The position numbers were made by a program, and so were the translations under genes. From Chromatiaceae bacterium (lineage in GTDB: Bacteria; Pseudomonadota; Gammaproteobacteria; Chromatiales; Chromatiaceae): DNA of 64,000 bases. Under the pieces are notes generated by a model, which worked only from the letters and a program-made list of their open reading frames with translations, had not been told where the DNA came from and ran no database searches. Position 1 is the first letter of the stretch; each line of letters starts with the position of its first letter. The stretch spans positions 1 to 64,000 of the forward strand of contig JACDZG010000022.1 in NCBI GenBank assembly GCA_013426805.1, in the 5' to 3' direction. Shown one piece after another: positions 53,647 through 62,218 of the stretch.

Positions 53647-54839
53647 GGTTTCGCCTCGGGTTTGGCCTCGGGTTTGGCCGGCTCGACGGGGACCGGGCTG
53701 GGAGCCGGGGCCGGACTGATCGCGGCGCGCTCTCCGAGCAGCCGCACCTGCTGGCCAGGGCGCAGGGTCTGGACGCCTGCGGTCACCACCAGCTCACCGG
53801 GTTCCAACCCTTGGGAGACCAGCACCCGGTCGAGTTCATAGCGCACCACATCCACATTGCGCAGGGCCACGGTGTGCGACTCCGGGTCCAGCGTCCAGAC
53901 CGCCGGTGCGCCGCCGGTCGCGGTCAGCGCCGCGGTCGGGATCTTGATGCCGGCGGTCCCGCCCAGCGCGATGGCGCCGGTGACGGTGGAGCCGAGCCGC
54001 ATCGCCTCCGGCGGGGTGGCGAGACCGACCCGGACCTTGAAGGTCCGCGTCACCGGGTCGGCCTGGGGTGAGACCTCGCGGACCCGGCCGGTAGTGGTGA
54101 CCCGGGGGTCGCTGCTCAGGGCAACGGTCACCGGGTCCTCGGCCGACGCGGCTTCGATCACCCGCGCCGGCACGTCGAAGACCGCATCACGCCCGCTTTG
54201 GCGGGCGAGCCGCACGATCATGGCGCCGGCCGCGACCACCTCACCGGGTTCGGCCCCGCGGGCGGTGACGGTGCCGGGTCCATCGGCGACCAGGGTCGTG
54301 AAACCAAGCTGGTTTTCCGCCGTGTTGACCTGGGCCTGGACGGCGTCCACCTGGGCCTGGGCGGCGTCGCGCGCTTCCACCGCGCGATCGAACTGGGCGC
54401 GGGCGACGAAGCCGCGAGCCAGCATCGGCTGGTAACGTTGCACGGTGTTGCGGGCCTCGACCAGACGTGCCCTGGCGCCGGCCAGATTGGCGCGGGCCGC
54501 GTCCACGGCGTGGCGCTCGTTCACCGCGTCGAGGCGGGCGATCACCTGACCCGCCCGCACCCGATCGCCGACGTTGACGGTGCGCTCAATCAACTGGCCG
54601 CCGACCCGGAAGGCGAGAGCCACGTCGTCTTGGGCTTGGATGTTGCCGGTGAGGGTCACGGTCTCGCCGCCGGGCAGCTTTTCGACGGTCAGCACCCGCA
54701 CCGGGCGGACCGGTTCGGGCACGGGCTCGATCTCTTCGCTCGGTTGGCAGGCCGCCAGGACCGCGGTCAGGACGAGGGTGCCGGACCAGCGGCGTCCGGC
54801 CCGGAAGGCGAGGTGCGTCGTGCAGCAGTGGATGGACAT
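53643..54839 (-). CDS. RND periplasmic adaptor lipoprotein
   Basis: This is 398 residues from 54839, with GGAAG before the start. A signal with lipobox (VLAAC near residue 32) leads to a membrane-fusion protein: barrel-sandwich/lipoyl half with IQAQDDVALAFRVGG, VGDRVRAGQVIARLDAV, a coiled-coil hairpin (about 85-165), LVADGPGTVTARGAEPGEVV, and the beta-barrel and proximal domains to about 370. The end is a Pro/Ala/Lys repeat (KPEAKPEAKP). It couples the permease to an outer-membrane channel. Both genes form one transcript. Confidence 0.9.
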   Translation of the reverse strand: MSIHCCTTHLAFRAGRRWSGTLVLTAVLAACQPSEEIEPVPEPVRPVRVLTVEKLPGGETVTLTGNIQAQDDVALAFRVGGQLIERTVNVGDRVRAGQVIARLDAVNERHAVDAARANLAGARARLVEARNTVQRYQPMLARGFVARAQFDRAVEARDAAQAQVDAVQAQVNTAENQLGFTTLVADGPGTVTARGAEPGEVVAAGAMIVRLARQSGRDAVFDVPARVIEAASAEDPVTVALSSDPRVTTTGRVREVSPQADPVTRTFKVRVGLATPPEAMRLGSTVTGAIALGGTAGIKIPTAALTATGGAPAVWTLDPESHTVALRNVDVVRYELDRVLVSQGLEPGELVVTAGVQTLRPGQQVRLLGERAAISPAPAPSPVPVEPAKPEAKPEAKP

Positions 54840-54980
54840 GTCTGACACTTCCAAGAGAACACCCGGGTGAGTTGAATCGCGTGCGGAATCGTAGCCTAAT
54901 TCGGACACCTGTTCCTACCATTCCAGCATTAAGCGAGGCCAGTAAGTCGGCCAGCGGCTGGATCAACGAGCCCTGACACC

Positions 54981-56525
54981 ATGTACCTGGAGATTCTGTT
55001 TCGACGTCCGGCGGGTCGCCTCGCGGGACTCTGCATCGGTCTGCTCCTCGGCGGCTGCCAGGCGCTGGTACCGTCTCAGACGCCATCGATTGGCCCGCGT
55101 TTGGACGCCGCGGTGCAGGTGCTGGCCGCGCCGGGCAGCAGCGAGCGGGCACGCGCCGCTGCCGCGACGGACTATCGGGAACTGGTCGCCAGCCGTTTGC
55201 CGAGTCTGCTGGAGGATGCGGCCCGGCCATCCAACATCTTGGGTCCGACGGTGCCGGCGCAGCAGGTGCCGCCGGGGGTGCAGGCGCCGGACGCCTTCAC
55301 CGATCTGCAGCCGGTGATGCGTCCGCGGGTCACCGTTCCCGGCTTGCATCGGCCCGGCCTGGGCTTGCCGACCATCGCCCGCCTCGCGTCCACCGATCCC
55401 AACGCCCCGCGGGCCGGCTACCAACTCCCGCGGACGCTGGTCGCACTGCCCGCGGACTCCGCGGCGGCCTGCTGCACCGCGGCACTGGTGCAGCCGGACC
55501 AGATCCGGTCGGTGCGCACGGCCCACGGCCAGACGGCGGTGGCGATGGACCTGGAGGCGCCACTGGATGCCACCCGCGCGACCGGGCCGAGCCTGCTCTC
55601 GGGACTCGTCAACCTGGTGCGGCCGGGCCGCTTCACCGGGCAGCCGCGCATCGTCTTCCTGGAACCTTTCGATCCGGTCAAACGTCCACTGGTGCTGGTC
55701 CACGGGCTGATGTCGACGCCGCAGGTCTGGGCACCGCTGGTCAAGGGTTTGCTGGCCGATGATCAGGTCCGCGCCAACTATCAGATGTGGTTCTATTATT
55801 ATCCCACGGGGAAACCGGTGCCGATCTCCGCGCTCCAGTTGCGCCAGGCGCTGGACGATGCCGTGACCCGGTATCGGCCCAAGCAGCCCATGGTCCTGAT
55901 CGGCCACAGCATGGGCGGCATCCTCTCCCGCGCCCAGGTGTCACGGGTGACCCTGGAGGACGCCGCGACCATGGTTCCGGACATCGGGACCCAGCCCGAT
56001 TACAGTGCGACGCGCCGCGCCCTGGTCTTCGCGCCGCGGACCGATGTGAGCCGGGTGGTCTTCATGTTCACCCCGCATCGGGGCAGCCGGCTCGCGACCA
56101 GCGGTCTGGGGGCCTGGGGGACGCGCTTGATCCGGCTGCCTGACACCCTGTTGCGCGAGTTCGGCACCTTGGCCGACAGCCTCGTCGGCTCCTATGGCGG
56201 GCGTCTGCCGAACAGCATCCATGGGTTGTCGCCCGAGTCTTCCTTTCTGCGCGTCCTGGATGCGACCACGCCGCAGGTCCCGACCCACACAATCCTCGGC
56301 GACCGCGGGCGCGGCAACCTGGCGGCCAGCTCGGATGGGGTGGTCACCTATCGCAGCGCCCATCTCCCGAGCGCCGAATCCGAACTCGTGGTTCCCACCG
56401 GACATAGCGGCGTCGGCCATCCGCTTGCCATTCGTGAGCTGCTGCGCATCCTGCATCAGGAGCTCACAGCAGGATCAGCGCCACGCCCGCGACCATCAGC
56501 CCGCCGGCCGGCAGCCGCCGGGTGA
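54981..56525 (+). CDS. Alpha/beta-hydrolase lipoprotein (lipase-like)
   Basis: This is 514 residues with a lipobox (LLLGGC near residue 27). The first 220 residues resemble no named domain. The hydrolase part (about 225-460) has LVLVHGLMSTPQVW (oxyanion), IGHSMGGILSR with the nucleophilic Ser, and a late GHSGVGHP that may give the His. It probably acts on esters or lipids at the outer or inner membrane on the periplasmic side. The last 62 bp overlap the convergent EamA gene, which is unusual. Confidence 0.8.
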   Translation: MYLEILFRRPAGRLAGLCIGLLLGGCQALVPSQTPSIGPRLDAAVQVLAAPGSSERARAAAATDYRELVASRLPSLLEDAARPSNILGPTVPAQQVPPGVQAPDAFTDLQPVMRPRVTVPGLHRPGLGLPTIARLASTDPNAPRAGYQLPRTLVALPADSAAACCTAALVQPDQIRSVRTAHGQTAVAMDLEAPLDATRATGPSLLSGLVNLVRPGRFTGQPRIVFLEPFDPVKRPLVLVHGLMSTPQVWAPLVKGLLADDQVRANYQMWFYYYPTGKPVPISALQLRQALDDAVTRYRPKQPMVLIGHSMGGILSRAQVSRVTLEDAATMVPDIGTQPDYSATRRALVFAPRTDVSRVVFMFTPHRGSRLATSGLGAWGTRLIRLPDTLLREFGTLADSLVGSYGGRLPNSIHGLSPESSFLRVLDATTPQVPTHTILGDRGRGNLAASSDGVVTYRSAHLPSAESELVVPTGHSGVGHPLAIRELLRILHQELTAGSAPRPRPSARRPAAAG

Positions 56526-57339
56526 GACCGGTCTCCCGAAAGAGCAGGGCGCCATAGAGGATGCCGAACAGCAGACTGACGCGTTTCACCGCGATCATAT
56601 AGGCCACCTCGACCTGCGCGATGGCCAGAAAGTGAGTGTAGGCCATGATCCCCATGAGCGCGGCGACCGTCAGGACGGCCCAGCGCCGGCGGGCGAGCTT
56701 GCTAAACAACGCGGGCCGCGGCACGGCAAAGATCAGCGTGACCGTGAGACCCAGCACCCCGAAATAGAAAGGCCCGAACTGCTCCGGCGCCATGTGCTGC
56801 ATGGCGCCCTTTCCCATGGTGGACGTCAGGGCGAAGATGGCCGCGGTCGCCAGCATCATCCGCGACCCCGGTTGCTCGACGACCGCCCGGAAGGGCTCGC
56901 CCCAACTGCGCCAGTTTTGGGCTTGCGCCCGCTCGCCATTGAGTAGCCAGGCCCCGGCCACCACGAATAGGACACCGCCGGTGCCTTGCAGGGTGACCGA
57001 CTCGCCGAGCAGAACCCAGGCGCTGCCCATGACGAAGACCGGGGTGAAGGCCAGGTAAGGCAGGGTGAGCGACAGCGGATGGTCGCGGATGGACTTCATA
57101 TAAAGCAGCATGGCCAGCAGTTCCAGCGGCACCAGCGCGGCCAGCCACCCCCAGAAAGCGGCCGGCAGCCCCGTGAGCGGCGGCAGGTCCCACAGCAGCG
57201 GAGATAGCAGCAGCCCGGTCAGGCCCAGCCGGACCACCGCCAGTTCCCGCGCCGAGAACTCCTGGAGCCACGCCTTGGTTGCCGCATCCGCACTTGCCAG
57301 GGCAAGCGCGCAGAGCAGGGTCAGCGGCAGCCAGTGCAT
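56464..57339 (-). CDS. EamA/DMT-family transporter
   Basis: This is 291 residues with about ten hydrophobic segments in two repeated halves (first with LRLGLTGLLLSP-like RLGLTGLLLSPLLW, second with MMLATAAIFALTSTMGK). That doubled five-helix pattern and LVLLGESVTLQGTGGVLFVV are typical of EamA drug/metabolite exporters. Substrate unknown. The C-terminal end overlaps the lipase-like gene (56464-56525), and its start overlaps the end of dusA, suggesting co-transcription with dusA. Confidence 0.85.
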   Translation of the reverse strand: MHWLPLTLLCALALASADAATKAWLQEFSARELAVVRLGLTGLLLSPLLWDLPPLTGLPAAFWGWLAALVPLELLAMLLYMKSIRDHPLSLTLPYLAFTPVFVMGSAWVLLGESVTLQGTGGVLFVVAGAWLLNGERAQAQNWRSWGEPFRAVVEQPGSRMMLATAAIFALTSTMGKGAMQHMAPEQFGPFYFGVLGLTVTLIFAVPRPALFSKLARRRWAVLTVAALMGIMAYTHFLAIAQVEVAYMIAVKRVSLLFGILYGALLFRETGLTRRLPAGGLMVAGVALILL

Positions 57340-58397
57340 TGGATGGGAGGAGCGGACACCGGGTCTTCTCTTGGTTCTGAGCTTGCCGGGTCTCGCGGCA
57401 GGGCCGCGGTCAGCACCTCCAGCCCGGCGCCGGGTCGATGGGCGTGTTCGCTGATATGTCGACGCCAGGCACGGGCGCCGGGTTGGCCCTGGAAGAGTCC
57501 CAGGAGGTGCCGGCTCATGGCGCCGAGCGGGACACCGGTTTGCAATTGCCGCTCGACATAGGGAAGGAAACGGTCGAGCACGGCGTGCCGGGTCGGAACC
57601 GGGGTGGCAGCACCAAAAATCAGGCGATCGGCCTGGGCCAGCATCCAGGGGTTCTCGTAGGCCGCCCGGCCGATCATGACGCCGTCCAGGTGATTCAGGA
57701 AACCGGCCGCCGCGTCCAGTGTCAGAATGCCGCCATTGATGGCGATGGGCAGCGCCGGAAAGTCCACCTTGAGTCGGGCGACCACAGCGTAGCGCAGCGG
57801 CGGGACCTCGCGGTTCTCCCGCGGGCTCAGACCCTGGAGCCAGGCCTTGCGGGCGTGCACGATAAGCGCGTCGCAGCCGGCCGCGGCCACGGCGGCGACG
57901 AACGCGGTCAGTTCCTCGTAGCTGTCCCGATCATCGATCCCGATCCGGCACTTGACCGTCACCGGCAGCGCGACCGCGTCTTTCATGGCCGCCACACAGT
58001 CCGCCACCACCTGGGGTTCCGCCATCAGGCAGGCCCCGAAGCGCCCGTTCTGCACCCGATCCGAGGGGCAGCCCACGTTGATATTCACCTCGTCATATCC
58101 CCAATCCGCTCCCAGCCGGGCGCATTGGGCCATGGCCCGCGGGTCCGCGCCGCCGAGTTGGAGCGCCAGCGGGTGCTCCGCCGGGTCGAACCGCAGGTGC
58201 CGATCCTGATCGCCGTAGATCAAGGCACCGGTGGTAACCATTTCAGTGTAGAGCAGGGTGTGTCGGGTGATCAGCCGCAGGAAATAACGGCAGTGCCGAT
58301 CCGTCCAATCCAGCATGGGGGCAACCGACAACCGCGAGCCTTTGTATTTTCTCGAATCGCCCTCTGTTGCTGGATTTCCTGTCGCTGCATTCGTCAT
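57321..58397 (-). CDS. dusA: tRNA-dihydrouridine(20/20a) synthase
   Basis: This is 358 residues with a TIM-barrel FMN domain: SVAPMLDWTDRHCRYF, LQLGGADPRAMAQCA, VNINVGCPSDRVQNGRFGACLM with the catalytic Cys, VTVKCRIGIDD, LIVHARKAWLQGLSP and INGGI. The lengths and MLDWTDRHCRYF signature fit DusA. It reduces uridine 20/20a in tRNA with NADPH. The C-terminal helical domain has about 60 residues. Its end overlaps the start of the EamA gene by 19 bp. Confidence 0.92.
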   Translation of the reverse strand: MTNAATGNPATEGDSRKYKGSRLSVAPMLDWTDRHCRYFLRLITRHTLLYTEMVTTGALIYGDQDRHLRFDPAEHPLALQLGGADPRAMAQCARLGADWGYDEVNINVGCPSDRVQNGRFGACLMAEPQVVADCVAAMKDAVALPVTVKCRIGIDDRDSYEELTAFVAAVAAAGCDALIVHARKAWLQGLSPRENREVPPLRYAVVARLKVDFPALPIAINGGILTLDAAAGFLNHLDGVMIGRAAYENPWMLAQADRLIFGAATPVPTRHAVLDRFLPYVERQLQTGVPLGAMSRHLLGLFQGQPGARAWRRHISEHAHRPGAGLEVLTAALPRDPASSEPREDPVSAPPIQCTGCR

Positions 58398-58549
58398 TAT
58401 TTAGCACTATTCCGCGTGATTCGGTTGCCGCGGTGCCACGGGAGTCTTACATGGCGCGGCTTGTAGCACCGACACGAGCCAGCGCACCCATGGCCACCAT
58501 CGTAGCGCGCCAACGCGCCGACGGCACCCCCGCCTGCGTCGAAGATGAC

Positions 58550-58630
58550 GACCGCTACAGAATCATCAGCGTGCGAGAAGCCACGCCCAAAGAGGTCAAG
58601 AACTATGTACATCGCAGACAAGAATGGTAG
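58550..58630 (+). pseudogene. BrnT toxin C-terminal fragment
   Basis: Only the last 26 or so codons resemble BrnT: DRYRIISVREATPKEVKNYV, near the family's RIISARxATxxE ending. The frame runs open from 58367, but the codons before 58550 do not look like BrnT. The fragment overlaps the brnA start by 26 bp, as in intact brnTA operons. The RNase core is missing. Confidence 0.55.
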
Positions 58631-58904
58631 GCAATACCGCATCCCCACCGAGGAAGAGACCAAGCGCATTCGCGAGGGCATTGCGGCGGACCCAGACACC
58701 CATGAGCTGACCGACGAGGAGATGGCCGAGCTGCGCCCGCTCTCCGCAATGAAGCGCCCCCCTGGGCGCCCCAAGGCCGAGGCGACCAAAGAGCGCGTCG
58801 CCATCCGGCTCTCGCCGGAAGTCACCGCGTATTTCCGCGCCACCGGCAAAGGTTGGCAGACGCGCATTGATGCGGTGCTGCGCGAGTATGTGGCGTCTCG
58901 ATAA
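58605..58904 (+). CDS. brnA: BrnA antitoxin
   Basis: This is 99 residues from the ATG at 58605. The C-terminal half is a BrnA RHH domain: RVAIRLSPEVTAYFRATGKG, then WQTRIDAVLREYV. The N-terminal half binds toxin (MYIADKNGRQYRIPTEEE). It represses its own operon and neutralises BrnT. The matching toxin here is truncated, so this copy is an orphan. Confidence 0.8.
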   Translation: MYIADKNGRQYRIPTEEETKRIREGIAADPDTHELTDEEMAELRPLSAMKRPPGRPKAEATKERVAIRLSPEVTAYFRATGKGWQTRIDAVLREYVASR

Positions 58905-59057
58905 ATGAAGCCAATCGGCGCGTCCGCTGTGCAGATCGCCTGGGCGTTCAAGGTATCATCCTGGAAAGGACGCTGAGGCTCCAGCGGCGTGCCGCTGGCA
59001 TTGTCGCGCCCTTGCGGGTTCAATGGCCGACTCAGTCAGCCGACCTTGGCCTCAGTG

Positions 59058-59564
59058 GTGGAGTCAGTCGATATCCTCAGCGCGTTGTTCCTGGTGGCCT
59101 TGCTGGCCGGGTTCGTGGACGCGATTGCCGGGGGCGGCGGACTGCTGTCCATCCCGGCGTTGCTGTGGGCCGGCCTGAGCCCGGTGGAGACCCTGGCGAC
59201 CAACAAGGCGCAGGCGGTCTTCGGCAGCGGCACGGCGGCGGCGAATTTCATCCACAAGGATCAAGTGGAACTGCGCGCGGCCGCCTTCGCGGCGGCCTGT
59301 ACCTTTTTCGGTTCCGCCGCCGGGGCGCTCCTGGTCCAGCGGTTGGACAGCACCCTGCTCAGTCAGTTGATCCCGCTGCTGCTGATCGGCTTCGCCCTGT
59401 ATTTTCTGTTCTCGCCGCGGGTCTCGGAGTTGGACAGCCGGCAACGCCTGGCGGCGCCCCTCTTTGCCCTCACGGTGGGGTTCTGGGTGGGCTTCTATGA
59501 CGGGTTCTTCGGTCCCGGTGCTGGTCGCGTCCTCGCTGCTGATTTCAGCCAAGCTCTTGTTTGA
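59058..59564 (+). pseudogene. Truncated TSUP (TauE/SafE) transporter
   Basis: About 168 residues remain, from VESVDILSALFLVALLAGFV, then DAIAGGGGLLSIPALLWAGL and LATNKAQAVFGSGTAA, to FWVGFYDGFFGPGAG. TSUP proteins are about 250 residues with seven to eight membrane segments, and a conserved GFYDGFFGPGTGSF stretch precedes the last third. Here the frame stops soon after GPGAG, so that last third is lost. It probably exported sulfite, sulfoacetate or a related anion. The start is uncertain; GTG codons at 59055 and 59058 fit. Confidence 0.6.
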
Positions 59565-59785
59565 TTGCTGGGGCTGAGCGCGCGTCAGCAGACAGGGTTC
59601 GAACGACTGCACCATCCTTACCGGCCAGGGTCCACGAGAACTCCGCCCGCGGCTACTGCCAGCGGTCGCGTGTTGACACGAATCTGCCCTGGATCAAGGG
59701 TGTTTCTGTATTTACAACACTTGCCGGTGTTTCTAGAATGACAACATGCCAGCTGTCGCCACCCTGCTGCGATGAGGACCAGACG

Positions 59786-60130
59786 ATGAGAACCCTGATG
59801 ATCAATGTTTGCGATCTGGAGACCACCAAGGCGCGCATGTTGGACGCGCTGGCAGGCCGCGGGTCTGACGATGTGCTGTCCTTTCCGTCCGAGGAACTGC
59901 TGTTCACGGTCCTGACTGCGCGCCGCTGGCCGGTGCTGCGGGCCTTGACCGGTGCGGGACCGGTGGGTGTGCGCGCGCTGGCGCGGCAGCTTGGGCGCGA
60001 TGTGAAGGGTACGCACACGGACGCCCAGGCGCTGGTCAAGGCGGGCGTGATCGACAAGACCGTCGACGGCAAGCTGCATTTTCCGTATGACGCGGTACGC
60101 ATTGAGCTGGGTTGGCGGGCAGCGGCCTAA
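59786..60130 (+). CDS. TumA-like (HVO_A0114-type) DNA-binding antitoxin
   Basis: This is 114 residues from ATG 59786, after GATGAGGA. A winged-helix core shows LLFTVLTARRWPVLRALTGA, then GVRALARQLGRDVKGTHTDA and LVKAGVIDKTVDGKLHFPYD. This is the HVO_A0114-type MarR-like domain, usually paired with a TumE/DUF6516 toxin. No toxin gene adjoins it: the upstream 220 bp carry only the end of the TSUP remnant. It is therefore an orphan regulator. Confidence 0.65.
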   Translation: MRTLMINVCDLETTKARMLDALAGRGSDDVLSFPSEELLFTVLTARRWPVLRALTGAGPVGVRALARQLGRDVKGTHTDAQALVKAGVIDKTVDGKLHFPYDAVRIELGWRAAA

Positions 60131-60316
60131 GCGCGTCGGGGCGCTTCTGCTCCTCGCCGGGCTTGCAGAACACCATGAGGCCAAGTTTGTGTGTGCTGCC
60201 GCACCGAGCCTGTTCACTCTTGTCTGTAGTGTCGTGGTGTGGTGATGACACCATCATCCCACGCCCTGGTCATGGCGAAAATTGTCATGGCCCAACGCGA
60301 CATCAGGAGACCCTCG

Positions 60317-60742
60317 ATGAGAAACCAAACCCGTACCCTGTCATTGGTCCTGACCCTTGCGCTCGCCGGCCTCGGGCTATCCGCGGCCCTGCCCGCCGCG
60401 GCCGAAGAGGGCATGGCTGAAAGAACAGGTCAAAAGATTGATCAGGCGGCCGAAATAGCGGGTGACAAGCTGGGCGCCGCAAAGGATTCGGTCGGCCGGA
60501 AAGCGGAACAGGCCAGCGACTACATGGGTGACGCTGCGATTACCGCAAAGATAAAGTCGGAAATTCTTGTCGATTCGTCGCTGAAGGTATTGCAGATTCA
60601 TGTGACGACCACGGACGGCGTGGTGAATTTGAGCGGTGCCATTGATTCGCAACTGAACATCGACCGGGCGGTGTCAATCGCCGCGAACACCCAGCATGTG
60701 AAGCTGGTGCAAAACGCCCTGGTGGTGAAGGCCGCGAACTAA
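60317..60742 (+). CDS. Periplasmic BON-domain protein
   Basis: This is 141 residues from the ATG at 60317 (CAGGAGACC before it). A signal peptide (about 1-28) is followed by a helical linker rich in Ala/Lys/Glu and one BON domain (about 72-141): DAAITAKIKSEILVDSSLKV, VTTTDGVVNLSGAIDS and VKLVQNALVV. Members (OsmY/DolP type) bind phospholipid or protect the envelope under stress. The small lipoprotein at 60892 and the membrane protein at 61399 may share its regulation. Confidence 0.85.
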   Translation: MRNQTRTLSLVLTLALAGLGLSAALPAAAEEGMAERTGQKIDQAAEIAGDKLGAAKDSVGRKAEQASDYMGDAAITAKIKSEILVDSSLKVLQIHVTTTDGVVNLSGAIDSQLNIDRAVSIAANTQHVKLVQNALVVKAAN

Positions 60743-60891
60743 CTTGGTGTGTTGGCTGACGCACCGATCGATGCCTCGGATAGGGATCATCTCATGACTG
60801 TGCCGCGTCCATTGTAACCGCTGTGTACGGGTAGGACGCGGATGCTCCAACGGCATTTACCCGACGACTTCTCAAACTTCGAGGATTGACC

Positions 60892-61098
60892 ATGAACCGT
60901 TCGATACTGATTTCCGTCCTGCTCTTAGGCTTGGGTTTGGCCGGTTGTGACAAGCCACCCACGGTGGTGAATGTTCCCGCGGCTGCGCCGGGGCCGGCTG
61001 GTCCGCAGGGCGCAACGGGGGAACAAGGCAGCAAGGGCGACACCGGCAAAGCCGCTCCGACCGCCGCTCCGACCGCCCCTCCGGAAGCGGCAAAGTAA
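60892..61098 (+). CDS. Small lipoprotein with collagen-like repeats
   Basis: This is 68 residues from ATG 60892. A signal ends in LGLAGC (lipobox). Then comes VVNVPAAAPGPAGPQG and GEQGSKGDTG, five or six Gly-X-Y triplets, and an Ala/Pro/Lys tail. The GAGGATTG before the start supports it. Short collagen-like lipoproteins occur as small surface or periplasmic proteins; the role is unknown. Confidence 0.6.
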   Translation: MNRSILISVLLLGLGLAGCDKPPTVVNVPAAAPGPAGPQGATGEQGSKGDTGKAAPTAAPTAPPEAAK

Positions 61099-61196
61099 GA
61101 CAACCGCTTGATAACCTGTAGGAGGGGGCGATGAGTCCAGGTTCCATCGGCTTGGTATCGCCTTCGCATCTCCTATCCAAGCATGACTTAAGAGAA

Positions 61197-61217
61197 GGGC
61201 GGGTTTGAAATCCGCCC
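61197..61217. repeat. Core of REP family A palindrome
   Basis: GGGCGGGTTTGAAATCCGCCC repeats the centre of the 13929-13957 palindrome with shorter arms. Confidence 0.55.
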
Positions 61218-61268
61218 ACACCTCTGGATATCGCGTTGGCCTTGAACGTCACTCCGGCCGCAACAGAA

Positions 61269-61341
61269 CTGGAGGTCGAGGCTTTAGCCGGTCGACCTCG
61301 CGTATGCGCGGCCCTCGTCCGGCTAAAGCCTCGACCTCCAG
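61269..61341. repeat. Element with 23-bp perfect inverted repeats
   Basis: A 23-bp arm at 61269-61291, beginning CTGGAGGTCGAGG, recurs inverted at 61319-61341 with a 27-bp centre. It lies in the 300-bp gap 61099-61398, together with the copy at 61197. I see no gene there. It could be a REP or MITE-type element or a strong terminator-like stem. Confidence 0.7.
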
Positions 61342-61398
61342 TGCGCGACGCTCGGGTGCCTGCCGGAACGATGACCGCGGCCAGCGCATAGGTGCTTC

Positions 61399-61911
61399 AT
61401 GAAATTTTGGCACAAGCTGTTCACGCTCGGTCACTTCGTGATCAGCCTGATGTTCATTGTCTGTGCCTTCGTTCTCATTCTGCTGGCTACCCTGCAACTC
61501 TGGCAAAGCCTCCAATTGGGTAGCATCCTGGCGCTCAGGCAGCGTCTGAATGGTGTCCTGGAAAGTATTGCTTTGCTGACCGTGGCCGTCGCCGCCCTGG
61601 AGTTGGGGCAAACCCTGCTCGAAGAAGAGGTTCAGCGCGAGGCTCACATGAGCGCGCCGACACGTGTGCGGCGGTTCTTATCCCGCTTCATGGTCGTGCT
61701 CGTGGTGTCACTCTCGATTGAAACGCTGGTGCTCGTGTTCCGTGTGAGCCATGATTCTCCTGAACTCCTGCCGTATGTGGCGACGGTGGGCCTGGTCGCC
61801 GGGTTCCTGCTTGCGGCCTGGGGTCTCTTCATCCGATTCAATTGCTGCGCCGAGGAACTGGAGCCGGAGGCGATGGCACTGGCCAAGCGGGAAGATGAGA
61901 AGTTGGCCTGA
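61399..61911 (+). CDS. Four-helix inner-membrane protein, PsiE-like
   Basis: This is 170 residues. Membrane segments are about 9-33 (FVISLMFIVCAFVLILLATL), 50-68 (VLESIALLTVAVAALELG), 95-115 (FMVVLVVSLSIETLVLVF) and 122-146 (LLPYVATVGLVAGFLLAAWG). An ELGQTLLEEEVQ loop between the second and third and the length recall the PsiE family. The function is not known. It may be a stress-response neighbour of the BON protein. The C-terminal 74 bp overlap the reading at 61838. Confidence 0.6.
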   Translation: MKFWHKLFTLGHFVISLMFIVCAFVLILLATLQLWQSLQLGSILALRQRLNGVLESIALLTVAVAALELGQTLLEEEVQREAHMSAPTRVRRFLSRFMVVLVVSLSIETLVLVFRVSHDSPELLPYVATVGLVAGFLLAAWGLFIRFNCCAEELEPEAMALAKREDEKLA

Positions 61912-62218
61912 CGACTTCTGGAGCAGTCCCGTAGGTCGGGTTAGGCGCGCGTGGCACTGTCATGTAACTTTGATAAAGTGCCAAAACCACCTGCTCCAGT
62001 TGTCTGGCTTTGTCCTGGATATCTATATCTAGGTCTCTCGGTCTCCCCGAGTGCACGATTTCGCTGCGGAGCGCATAAGCTTCGTCTATGATCCTCCAAG
62101 CCGCGGGGTGATCAGAAAGTCGCTCTTGCGTAAGACGCTTCAACGCTCCCCGAATAGACTCGGATCTCAAGAACTGCAAGCGGTCCCCTAGCGAGGATTT
62201 CAAATTTGGGTCGATCTT
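61838..62218 (-). pseudogene. HEPN/ApeA-like C-terminal fragment
   Basis: An open frame of about 125 codons has only a TTG near its start (62203). It reads LGDRLQFLRSESIRGALKRL, then AAWRIIDEAYALRSEIVHSG, followed by a Pro-rich end. The R-x4-6-H-type motif RSEIVHSG is typical of HEPN domains such as ApeA. A stop lies upstream at 62219, so the N-terminal part of the gene is lost. It abuts the truncated Uma2 gene. Confidence 0.4.

Noticed and set aside
59576-59640. tRNA-like end (GGTTCGAACG...CACCA-like) near the TSUP remnant
   Set aside because: No acceptor or anticodon arms can be folded around it.
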